Source of the DNA: Mesostigma viride
Taxonomy: Eukaryota > Streptophyta > Mesostigmatophyceae > Mesostigmatales > Mesostigmataceae
Reading direction: 5' to 3'
Assembly (NCBI GenBank): GCA_009746045.1
Contig: RPFO01000072.1
Location: forward strand, 590,105-654,104
Length of the DNA: 64,000 bases
The position numbers and the translations under genes were made by a program. The notes beneath the pieces are model-generated. The model was not told the DNA's origin and ran no database searches. It saw only the letters and a program-made list of their open reading frames with translations. Shown here one piece after another: positions 35,956-44,694 of this stretch (position 1 is the stretch's first letter; the number at the start of each line of letters is the position of its first letter).

Positions 35956-37292
35956 GGCGGTCGGTGCGGGAGCCCTGCTTCCGCTATTTTCATGGCGATT
36001 TTTGGGGATGCGCTATGGTCACGTTCGTTGGGAATTTGATAGCTAGCTTAACTAACCCCTTATGATCTCAAGTCGCCACTGTTTTTCGTTCGTGAAAAAT
36101 TGCTTTAGACACGAATATTTTGTGGTCTATTGTGCTGTTAGGTGCGGGGTCCTTCCGGCCTTATGCATCTCGCATAGTCTTGTTTTGTTTCTGCTAGACT
36201 TTTTCATAGCGCTTCGTCGGGATGCGTTATTTGAGTTCTAGACCACCTGTGTTCATCGTCCCCATGACGTTCTTCTACCAGCAATGGTATGTTTTCCAAG
36301 TTCTTTGTAATCTTGGTACGTTTGGCTAGCGCCGGTTTGCTGGCCATGTCTCCGTTCTTGCTGACCCTTTTTGTGGTCAATCTGCACGTTCATTTCATGT
36401 CGTGTGTGTTGCCCATTCTTAGGGCATACTTTCTCGTTGCATGCTAGGTTTGTTCATGCAGTTTGCGGTTGTGTCTTTTGTACATAGCCTGCGTTTGTGC
36501 TCCTGACTTTGTCGTCGCTTCATGTCCCGTTTTTAGTCGCTTTCAACTATCGTTGGTTAATCAGAGCTGTCTTTTCAGTTCGTTCATGTTGGCTAATGCT
36601 AAGATCCATGACTATGTCGGTTTATGTTAGTTACCTGTGTGATTAAGGTGTGTCAGGACTACGTGTTCTGCTCCTTGTTCACCGTTGGTGCTCTGCCGTA
36701 GGTCGGATGCTTTATGTCGTTAATCACATGTTTTATGCGTTAATCATACATCATGTCCCCTGCATTGTCTAAGAGTTTGCCTGTGTTAGAGCATTTTGTG
36801 TGCTTCTTCATGTTTTCAGGCGACGCTAGAGTGAGGGGGGTGTGATCCAAAGCGCATCTTCCCAACGAAGTTTTTGACTTGGCAACACATGCTAGTTGCT
36901 GGGCGATGCGGCAATCTTTCCTGCTGCTTTCGTTGGACACTCGGCGCGTCACCGGTCCGGAGTTCCAGTTTCCAGTTTCCGTGGAGATCGTTTTTTGACT
37001 ACTTTGACCACGGTGTTTGCTAGCGAGGGGGGTGGATGTTTTTCGCCCACTTACCCGTGATCAGTTAGTGTTTGATCCTTACCACTGGCCTGGGTTGCAT
37101 CCCATTTTTGGTTTGGTGCCATGTGGGTAAGGGGGGTGTCAAGGTTGTACCCAAATGTCACCTTGATAGTGAGTACTGAATTTAATTCTAGAGTCCTATG
37201 TTTGGTCAAGGCTTGACTGGCTGAGAGCTTTTCCTCTAAGTGTTATACTTGACAGGATAGCACTAGAGCAAGGTCATGTGTTGTAAGGGGGG
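35956..37292. other. Non-coding internal region of the non-autonomous Copia element
   Basis: T-rich sequence with repeated GTTCGTTCATG-like words and no significant frame. It replaces the integrase-RT-RNase H region and could contain packaging or dimerisation signals. It ends in the polypurine tract at 37285-37292. Confidence 0.7.
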
Positions 37293-38037
37293 TGTCAAGG
37301 ACATGGTCCTTGTATTTGTACCCACCTGACCTGGCTAGATAGATAGAGGCTCTTGTACAGGAGCCACTGTTTTTTATCCCGTTGGATTTGGCCTACAAAT
37401 GAGAAAGTTGTGGCCAGTTTTAGTAATCGGGGATTAGTACCTATGCCAAGTGGATCCTTATAGGCAGCTGACAAATCTGTCTATGTCAGCTGACCTATGA
37501 CATGTCAGATGAGAATCTATGACAGGACAGTTGACTGATTGACATGTACACTGTGCATGTCAGATGTGGCGCTGATATGTTCACGCCAGATTTACTTCAT
37601 CATCATCAGATCACACACAGAGAGATCTTTTATTAAATAGTTAGATTACTGTGCAGCAGTTACAAGTTAAGACTGTACATCAGTTACAAGATAAGGCTGT
37701 ACAGCAGTTACAAGATAAGATTTATTCTTGTCTAGATCTGATTGGTAGCCTGTACACTGACCTAACCTGATTGGTGGCCTGAGTATTACATGAGAATATT
37801 CCTAGGCACATTCCTAGCCAGCCAATCAGGTCATTCCAGTTTTCTGCCTGTGTTTTTTCCTCGAGTTAATAAAACAACTGAGGAGCCTTGCCAAAGGTAC
37901 TCCTCACTATCATTCTGCCTCAAACTGAGTCTCTGTCTCTTTGCTTCCATCCTCCATAGCCTGTACCTGCAAGGACAGGCACATTTGGGTTCCAATCACA
38001 AGCATTGTAGAAGGCAAACCCATTAGTTCTTTCAACA
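37293..38037 (+). repeat. 3' LTR of the non-autonomous Copia element
   Basis: Second 745-bp repeat, same ends as the 5' copy. It differs at least at one base (GTAATCGGGG here against GTAATCAGGG at 33180). Followed by the TGGAT duplication. Confidence 0.95.
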
Positions 38038-38042
38038 TGGAT

Positions 38043-39270
38043 CTCCAAGAAGTGCGTGGAACCTGTCAATGACCTGCCTCCTGCACGACGTCTACTCAAG
38101 CTCAAGTTTGTTATCAAGATGAAGGAGGTGGACGGGGTCAAGGTACCACATGTCAGGCCAGTGCTGAACGAGTTCAAGGGTACTGGTGAGTGCACTGCTG
38201 AGGAGTTGTATACCCCTGGCATGTTGCATGACACTTGGAGGCTGCTGCTGTGTGTATTTCTAGGCCTTCTCAACAAGGGCTTGGACTATGGCTCGGTGGT
38301 GGTAGACTTCAAGAGGGCATTTCTGGAGGGGGATGCAGATGTGGCACAGGAAAAGTGGGAGGGCAAGACGCCTTTCTATGTTAGGGTGCCTGCTGTATGG
38401 AAAAGGGACATCCACACGGAGTTCCTTAAAATCCTCAAGGGCCTGGAGGGCCTGAGGTCAAGTCCAATAATCTGGAGGGAGACTCTCAACCGTTTCCTGA
38501 AGGAACATTGCAACTTGAAGGTCTCTCCTGTAGACCCCTGTCTGTTTCTGGGGCAATGGGAAGGCCTGCCAGTGTATGCTTCGCTGCACGGGGATGACCT
38601 ACATCTGATAGCTCCCACGTCGTGGCTTAAGGAGCTGATCTCCATCATTAAGTCCAAGTTTCCTCTGGGTAGGGAGCAATGGCAGGTGGAGAATGAGCCT
38701 CTGCTGTTTGTGGGCATGGAGGCCACACTGGTGAAGAAGGGGGGAGAATGGCGTATGCTGCTGGTGGGGGGCAATGATTATCAAGAGACCCTCATTAGCA
38801 AGCTTCCTCCAACCATCACACAGGCACTGTGTCCCATGGTGAGGGGCATGGTTGCTTGGGTGGCAGGCATTTCCAGGCCAGACCTTATGGTCATAGCCAG
38901 GTTGCCTGATGACATGCTGGTGGAGCTAGGGTCTGCCAAGGTGGCTGATCAGGTCAGGGCTTCATCTGGCATTCTGCTGTCTGCAGTGGATTTATCACAA
39001 CCCATTTGCATGGAGCTGTATGTGGATAGCTCAATGGACAGCAGGCAGGTCTCCAAGGTCAGGGGCAGGGCTGCAGGGCTCTTTGTGCTCAGACAGGAAG
39101 GCCTGGGGAGTTTGGTGAGCTGGTTTAGTCGCCTGCACAAACGGGTGGCTGTCAGCAGTGATGTGGCAGAATGCAGGGCTATTTGTGAAGGCATTCACAC
39201 AAGCCTTTATCTGAAGGAGTTGCTTCATCAGATGACTTCTAACACTCCTTGGCCACTTCAGGTTACCCCA
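38043..39270 (+). pseudogene. Copia-like reverse transcriptase and RNase H N-terminal part (20-kb element)
   Basis: Open frame that continues the integrase-protease frame once the Copia insertion is removed. RT motifs: LKLKFVIKMKEVDGVKV (tether and finger), VDFKRAFLEGD (first catalytic Asp), DPCLFL, and YASLHGDDLHLIAP (catalytic motif HGDD where Copia usually has YVDD). RNase H begins with MELYVDSSMD and includes VAECRAICEGIHTSLYLKELL. The frame is cut at PLQVTPF by the 7.2-kb cassette and resumes at 46523. RT copies element RNA into DNA and RNase H removes the RNA strand. Confidence 0.88.
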
Positions 39271-39314
39271 TTTAGGAGGCGCCTCTAACCCGTCAATTGT
39301 TGGGATAACTATAT

Positions 39315-39795
39315 CGTGGGACCCTGCCAGGGACCCTGGCGTAGTAGCCGCCAATGGGAGGCTGCCACGTGGCACCCTGAGATTCCCATGGGACTATCTG
39401 ACCAATCAGCGACTGCCACGTGGCACCAGGGACCCCTGGGACCCTGGCCACCCATGGGACCTCCCTGTCCAATGGGACGCTGCCACGTGGCACCCATGGG
39501 ACTCCCTGTCCAATCGGTAACTGCCACGTGGCACCAGGGACCCTGAATCTCCGTGGGACCCTGTACTCCCACGATACTCCCTGTCCAATCGGAGCTCGCC
39601 ACGTGGCACCCAGGGACCCTGGCGTCCCATGATACACCCTGTCCAATGGATCCTGCCACGTGGCACCCATGGGGGTCCCTGGAGTCCCATGGGACACCCT
39701 GTCGAGTGGATGGCTGCCACGTGGCACCGTGTGAATCTGGAATCCCACGAGACTGGGCTGACCAATCGGGTCATGCCACGTGGCAGACAAGTCAC
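39315..39795. promoter_or_regulatory. Array of about eight CCAAT plus CCACGTGG modules
   Basis: About eight imperfect 50-65-bp modules, each with GACTCCCTGTCCAATSG-like sequence (CCAAT core) followed by the palindrome TGCCACGTGGCA (G-box) and CCAGGGACCC. Palindrome copies lie near 39364, 39415, 39481, 39524, 39598, 39653, 39714 and 39773. The array sits 0.2 kb downstream of the F-box-like gene A and at the left end of the cassette. It may be an enhancer or a subterminal protein-binding array for mobility. Confidence 0.7.
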
Positions 39796-40028
39796 GTGAC
39801 AGGCGCGGGTGGCGGGAAATCCCTATTGTTCGTGGGAATCTGGTACCCCTATAGCTCCATTAGCTATTTATAGTATGCGGTTTAGATTTTTTTTTAAGTG
39901 GGGCTCATTGTGGGACTCATTGTGAGACAAATTTCAATAGGAATCGGTCTTATTAAAAGTTATATAAGACAGTCCATGGGATATAGCCTTTTCCAATAGG
40001 CTATATCAGTTGATCCCTATTTGCCTGT

Positions 40029-40700
40029 TTAAGGCATCACCCGGTTATACGATGGATGGGTGAAGATACGACCGATCATCCGGTGCTTGTACTCATCGAA
40101 AATGTCGCTGAGAAGGTCGGCCAAACCCGTTGGCACGCCCCCGTTGGCCTCCGTGTCGTCAGCCACCAATCCCGCGCACAGAACAGTGACCAACTCATCA
40201 ACGCGACGCTCCATCACATTCTCGCGATCCACATCAGGAATGGACGCAAAATAGGCGTCCCTCGCCGCCTTAGTGTGGGGGCCAACGGGGACCTTGACAG
40301 TTCGGTTGAGCACCTCCACAAAATCAGTGTACGCGTGATCCATCTGCTCCAAACGATCAGCGCGGGTAGTGTACAAGTACCCCTCCGCCTCACGCAAGCG
40401 GGGCACAGACACCTTGTCATAAATGGCCCTCAGCTGATCAGGCGTCATCTCATACAGGCGGCGGGGTGTCACCTTCTTTATATCGACGAACCACCAATAG
40501 GGGTTGGCATCGCGGAACTCCAGTTCCTCGTCAATCAAATTGCGCACAGCGCGAACCTTTGCCTCCATTATCGCCAGCACGGCCTCCCATTCCTTGTGAG
40601 AGGCCTTGTTCACACCACGCAAGTAGGGCCAGCTGAGCTCTGCCAAAACAAACAAAATTTCGCTTGGCAGATCCTCGAAAGTAGCACCAGCATGGGCCAT
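40029..40700 (-). CDS. F-box-like protein A (223 aa)
   Basis: Start at ATGGCCCATGCTGG (40700); the open frame upstream (to 40784) is probably 5' UTR. The N-terminus FEDLPSEILFVLAELSWPY fits the F-box pattern (LPxEIxxxIxxxLxW) through which such proteins bind SKP1 in SCF ubiquitin ligases; the rest has no recognised repeat. It is paralogous to the gene at 43357: both share LPxEI, GVxKE, SIPxVDR/K near residue 150, and a Leu/Arg-rich C-terminus. The 3' UTR read on minus contains AATAAG and CCTATTGAAAT. Target recognition role is inferred only. Upstream (40800-40950) lies a GC-rich promoter-like block with two CCCACGATA motifs and a TTTTATACCC element. Confidence 0.65.
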   Translation of the reverse strand: MAHAGATFEDLPSEILFVLAELSWPYLRGVNKASHKEWEAVLAIMEAKVRAVRNLIDEELEFRDANPYWWFVDIKKVTPRRLYEMTPDQLRAIYDKVSVPRLREAEGYLYTTRADRLEQMDHAYTDFVEVLNRTVKVPVGPHTKAARDAYFASIPDVDRENVMERRVDELVTVLCAGLVADDTEANGGVPTGLADLLSDIFDEYKHRMIGRIFTHPSYNRVMP

Positions 40701-40799
40701 TGTGTATTTTACAGCTGTAAGGATGGCTGTCTGCGTGTGGATGACTGTGTGCCTGGCAGTGTCGGAGGCGAGACCTACCCCCAAACGCCCGTGACTCCG

Positions 40800-40945
40800 C
40801 TTTTATACCCTCTCGGCCACGGCGTCCCACGATAGTGCCGTGCAAGCGTCGCGCCGGCGCGGCGTCCCACGATAATACCGTTGGAGCGTCGCGCCGGCGC
40901 GGCGCCGGCATGGGATACCATGCCACGTGGCCCAGCCATAGGCTC
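40800..40945 (-). promoter_or_regulatory. Promoter-like region of F-box-like gene A
   Basis: On the minus strand the order is CCACGTGGCA, a duplicated block containing GCGCCGGCGCGACGC and TATCGTGGGACGCC, then GGGTATAAAAG (TATA-like) about 100 bp upstream of the chosen ATG. The duplicated block spans 40826-40860 and 40862-40905. Confidence 0.55.
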
Positions 40946-41560
40946 CCACGAAAAGTTCGTGCTATGTGGATAGCCCGAACTTTTGGGGATAGCCCGAACT
41001 TTTCGAAACCTTGCTAGGGAAAAGTAAAAGTTTCCAGTGGGGATCCCAGCCATTTTGAAAAGTTCGGGCTATGGTTCGGGCTATCGATTTATAGCCCGAA
41101 CCGCCCCTTTTTCCCTCTGGGCGGTGTGTTGCTATGGGTGGATGCTACTCTTTCTTTTACTCTGTTTCCCAACACATAAAATTTTATGTGTTAGCAATTG
41201 TCATCTATAAATAATCATAGCTAATACCCCTATATTTTATGTGTTAGCAATCCTATCTGTATATACAGGAAATACCCCTATATTTTATGTGTTAGCAATC
41301 TAAGGAAGAAACACACACACATACACTGCACACTGTCCAAATAACCAAGTCCCTACCCCATGTACAATGCATGACACCACCGTCCAAGGGGCAAAAGGGT
41401 CCGGTTCGGGCTATAAACTGATAGCCCGAACCATAGCCCGAACTTTTCAAATGGCTGGGATCCTCACTGGAAACTTTTACTTTTCCCTAGCAAGGTTTCC
41501 AAAAGTTCGGGCTATCCCCAAAAGTTCGGGCTATCCGCATAGCCCGAACTTTTCGCAAAC
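40945..41560. repeat. Foldback element: about 150-bp inverted repeats built on AAAAGTTCGGGCTAT
   Basis: Arms 40947-41105 and 41398-41560 are inverted copies. Both contain TTTCCAGT, GCTGGGATCC, CTTTTCCCTAGCAAGG and several copies of AAAGTTCGGGCTAT in both orientations. The 290-bp centre has three copies of TATATTTTATGTGTTAGCAA (41173, 41228, 41278). It lies between the two minus-strand genes of the cassette, so it separates the 3' end of one from the promoter of the other. It is MITE-like; I could not define a target duplication. Confidence 0.75.
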
Positions 41561-41701
41561 AAGTCAAGTCCTACGCCTAGTGCATGAGTGTTGGATTTGC
41601 ATGCAAAGAGTCTTATTCATTACAAAATAGAATACCACAAGTCCCTATCAACAGTAGCCTCCATAGGCTTGCATGGGCCAATGAAGTGCCCAGATGACAC
41701 C

Positions 41702-42576
41702 CTACGCGAAGAAATAGGGCTTGTTGGACCCCACAACATCGTACAGAAGGAAGCCCCCGGCCTCTGCATTACGCTTGAGACGGTTGTTGGGGCGGCTAAA
41801 GCCCGGGAAAGCGACAGCCTCAGAAACGAGGCTGCAGAACTTGGCGCACTCGTAGCAGACCAAGTCAACGTCAAAAGAACGAGGCCTTGGAGCCACATAC
41901 AGGTTCTGCACGTTGATGTCGATGCGCTTCATGCACTTCTGGCACTGCCTGCGAGGCCAGTAAAACTTGTCACTGGAGGGGCCGTTGTGCGTGTTGTCAT
42001 GGGCGCGCTCTGCCATCTTGTGGAGTTCCTCGTTGTACTGGAACACCTCATCGATATGGCCCTTGTACTCCCAATACTGCATGCCGCGAGACATGGCCTT
42101 GCTGATGACCACGTTGTTGTCGACATACTGGGCCAGGAACTCGTTGCGGCAGATCCCACAAACGACGTCGCCAACCACGAGCTTGGCAACACGGAAATGG
42201 GAAGTAGTCTCCAGCATCTGAGGGGTGACCTCCTTCACCACTTCGTGCGCGTGGAGAGCAGGCTTCTTGCACACAGCGCACATGCACTTGGACAGAGGGT
42301 AGCCGGTGGGAGGAGGTGGGAGACGCTTGGGCTCATATTCGTACTTGTAAATCTGCAAGCCCGTGTCAAAATTCTTGACAGTCTCCTGCACCTGCTCCGT
42401 GGGAGGAGAGGGACCTAGTGCATCCACCTTGTCGCTCAGTTCATCCAGAGCGCACCCCCGGCACTGCATCTCCCCGTTCTCCTTCTTGCACACTGCCCTC
42501 TCCGGCACCTTTTTGCAGGTGACGCAATGCACCAGAGGAAACTTGGAATCGCCACTACCATTTGGCCACACATGGC
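41702..42576 (-). CDS. Cysteine-rich zinc-binding protein, last exon (291 aa)
   Basis: The minus-strand frame continues open up to 42688 without an ATG. I place an acceptor CTCACAG at 42577, giving an exon that starts WPNGSGDSKFPLVHC after four residues; upstream exons are unresolved. Cys pairs: CVTCKK, CRGC, CMCAVC, CGIC, CQKC and CYEC at roughly even spacing suggest two or three zinc ribbons or RING-like folds rather than one classical RING. Upstream in another frame the region 42790-42600 reads Pro-Val-Ala repeats. The 3' flank (41640-41580 on minus) matches the 3' flank of the RING-like gene at 46330-46390. An E3-ligase or RNA-binding role is possible but unproven. Confidence 0.6.
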
Positions 42577-42629
42577 CTGTGAGGCCAAATGTCAGAGTCC
42601 TTAAACCGAGGGGCGAATAGCCCAGGGAG

Positions 42630-42745
42630 AGGAGCAGGCACGTACACAGGCTCAGGCACTGGCGCAGCAGGCACTGGCACTGGCACAATCACAGGCACTG
42701 GCGCTGGCACAGGCGCAGGCACTGGCACAAGCGCAGGAGCTATGG
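42630..42745. repeat. GGCACTGGCACAGGCGCA-type hexamer repeats
   Basis: Degenerate CTGGCA/CAGGCG hexamer array. Read on the minus strand it encodes a Pro-Val-Pro-Ala stretch that may be a linker in an upstream exon of the cysteine-rich gene. Confidence 0.7.
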
Positions 42746-43030
42746 CGGAACAACCAGTCCTAGTTTTGTGCAGCGAGGATATGGCAATCCATAGCATCTG
42801 GGAGAACCAAGCCCATGCAAGGCCCTAGTCGTGCCCTAGTCTGAGGCCCGAACAATGGCCCAGCTGCTGCATCAACGGGAAACATGGCGGTCTGCTGTTG
42901 TTTTCTGCGCTGGCTATGGCTGTTCTGTGGTGTGATGGTGCATTTGGTAGGCCTGCACGACCTTTGTACCTGTGGAAACTGGCCCTCCCACGAGATCTTC
43001 ATCGGACGGCTGGGATCGATCCTCTAGAAG

Positions 43031-43262
43031 GTTCCATGGCGCGGCGCGGCGCGGCGCGGTAGTGACGTGGCGGAATGCCGTGCCACGGTACTCGGACCAG
43101 TATCCATGATACTGGTCCGGCCGTACCGGCGCCGCGCCGTATCCGAGATACGCCGTACTATCATGGGAGATCCGAATTGCCGTGGACCGTCCGATCTCCG
43201 CCATGTGGCAGCGTCCCGTGGGAGATCGTCGGTCCACGGAATATTCCGCGAAGATGCCGTGG
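43031..43262 (+). promoter_or_regulatory. Palindrome-rich promoter of F-box-like gene B
   Basis: GGCGCGGCGCGGC run, then GTGACGTGG, then a perfect 12-bp stem with 3-base loop (CGGACCAGTATC-CAT-GATACTGGTCCG at 43092-43118). Next come CCGTACCGGCGCCG, an ATCATGGGAGATCCG half-site, a second GGGAGATCG site and GGAATATTCC at 43237. It ends about 95 bp before the ATG at 43357. Confidence 0.6.
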
Positions 43263-43356
43263 GGCGGGGTACAAAGGTCCGACACCACATCAAAGTGGGC
43301 ACTTCTCGCCTGCTCCAGCATCCCAACAGCACTAGCACCACTACCACAAAGAAGAC

Positions 43357-43991
43357 ATGGCCGCTGCCACTTTTAACAGCCTGCCAGCTGAGATTGTGCA
43401 CGAAATCGTGGAGTTGGCATGGCCCCACGGGTGTGGTGTCAGCAAGGAGCTGCAAGTGCCGTGGGACGCTGTCAAAGCTAAGACAGAGCAGCGAAGGATG
43501 CAGCTGTTGGATGCTATTGCCACTGAGCTTGAGGGGCGCTTCCTCTCTAAGCGCAGGCAGCCAGGGCCGTTTTGCCACTATACAGGATGGGCCCTGCGCA
43601 ACTTTGCCATCGCCATCGCCAAGGCGGTGTGCAGTCCCTTTCCACTTTTGAGAAGAGGATGGACGCCTGCAAGTATGGCGATAGGCGTATGGAGGTGGCA
43701 ACTCTGGCCATCGACCTAGAGGTTAAGCTGTCTGACCGCGTTTGCGCGATTCCCCGCCTGTGGGATGTGATGAAGGAGTATGTTGAATCCATTCCTCAGG
43801 TGGATAAGGATAAGACCGCAGAGGAGCATTGCCGTGTGCTCGTGGACCTCGTGAAGGCCGAGTACGACGCCTATCTGCCTGTCAACTTTTCCCCCGCTGT
43901 CTGCGAGAGGGAACTGAGGGTCATGAATGCCACCTGCGACAAGATGTACGACAAGTTCTGTCGCCGCCTGGCCCTGGAGGGGGTTCACTAA
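43357..43991 (+). CDS. F-box-like protein B, paralogue of A, with one frameshift
   Basis: Starts ATGGCCGCTGCCAC. N-terminus FNSLPAEIVHEIVELAWPH matches the F-box-like start of gene A. After residue about 92 (AIAIAKAVCSPF) the frame must change at about 43625-43640 to continue with FEKRMDACKYGDRRMEVATL, SIPQVDKDKTAEEH and the stop at 43989. The frameshift could be decay, sequencing error or an unusual short intron. The protein would be about 210 residues, close to gene A (223). Presumed role is SKP1 binding in a ubiquitin ligase, by F-box analogy only. Confidence 0.6.
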
Positions 43992-44052
43992 CTAAGTGCC
44001 CCTTTGGAATAGACAAAGTCCCCTATGGGCATTAAGCCTTATTATGATTCTA

Positions 44053-44222
44053 ATGGAAATCCATGACTTTGTCTCTATCTCATGGCGTCTCATAGTACAA
44101 TTGCACTAGGATTCGTAGTACAGAGTATAAGAAGTAGAAATGCACCAGGTGATACTACAAGTAGTACAGATTACTACAAATACGCAACTGCTTGTATATC
44201 GTAGGATTTCCCATTAGAATCC
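44053..44222. repeat. Inverted repeat in the 3' flank of F-box-like gene B
   Basis: GATTCTAATGGAAATCC at 44055-44071 is mirrored by GGATTTCCCATTAGAATCC at 44204-44222. Between them are AGTACA and ACTACAA repeats. May act in 3' end formation or insulate the next promoter. Confidence 0.6.
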
Positions 44223-44224
44223 GT

Positions 44225-44600
44225 CCAGGTGTCATGCCAGACCGCCACGTGTCAGCCTGAACGATCTGACGTGACAGTCCGTACAACGCCGTATCCGTCA
44301 GCTGCCGGTTCGGACGGTCTGCCACGTCAGTACCGTGCCATGTCAGATCCGACAGCGTGCCACGTCAGTCCGCGCCGCGCCGGTTCCGCCGCGTGTCGGT
44401 TACGAAGATCTGCCACGACAGTCGGCATACTGTCACGTCTGACACCTGTCAGATCTGTCAGTATGCCATGACAGTCCGTATCTCTGTCATGTAACTGCCG
44501 ACGCGGCGCGGCCGTTTCCTTCTAGCGACCGTCCCACGGCATATTCGTGGGAATATTCCCGGAATATGCCGGGAATATGCCGTTCGTCCTCCTCCCCACG
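44225..44600 (+). promoter_or_regulatory. Array of GCCACGTCAG sites upstream of the RING-like gene
   Basis: About ten variants of GCCACGTCAG/TGACAGTCCGTA (44245-44485) alternate with GATCTG words. They are followed by a GACGCGGCGCGGCCG block and a cluster of GGAATATKCC palindromes (44550-44582). The layout is like that upstream of gene B and ends about 100 bp before the ATG at 44695. Looks like a modular binding-site array. Confidence 0.6.
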
Positions 44601-44694
44601 AGGCCAAAAGCCCAAACACGACCAAAAATGCAGCCAAACCCTCACGAACCACTCAGAACAGCAGCAGGATACCACTATCAGCAGCTAGCCAGCT

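Larger units (their letters stand above)
33050..38037 (+). mobile_element. Non-autonomous Copia-type LTR element (gag-protease only)
   Basis: LTRs of 745 bp (33050-33794 and 37293-38037) with TG...CA ends and about one difference. The target duplication is TGGAT (33045-33049 and 38038-38042). The primer-binding site TGGTATCGGAGGTTTG follows the 5' LTR directly and resembles the initiator-Met tRNA site of Copia elements. The polypurine tract AAGGGGGG precedes the 3' LTR. It codes only for gag and protease; 35956-37292 is non-coding. Integrase and RT must come from a related autonomous element. Excision with one TGGAT joins GEDW to ISKKCVEPVND in frame in the host element. Confidence 0.95.
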
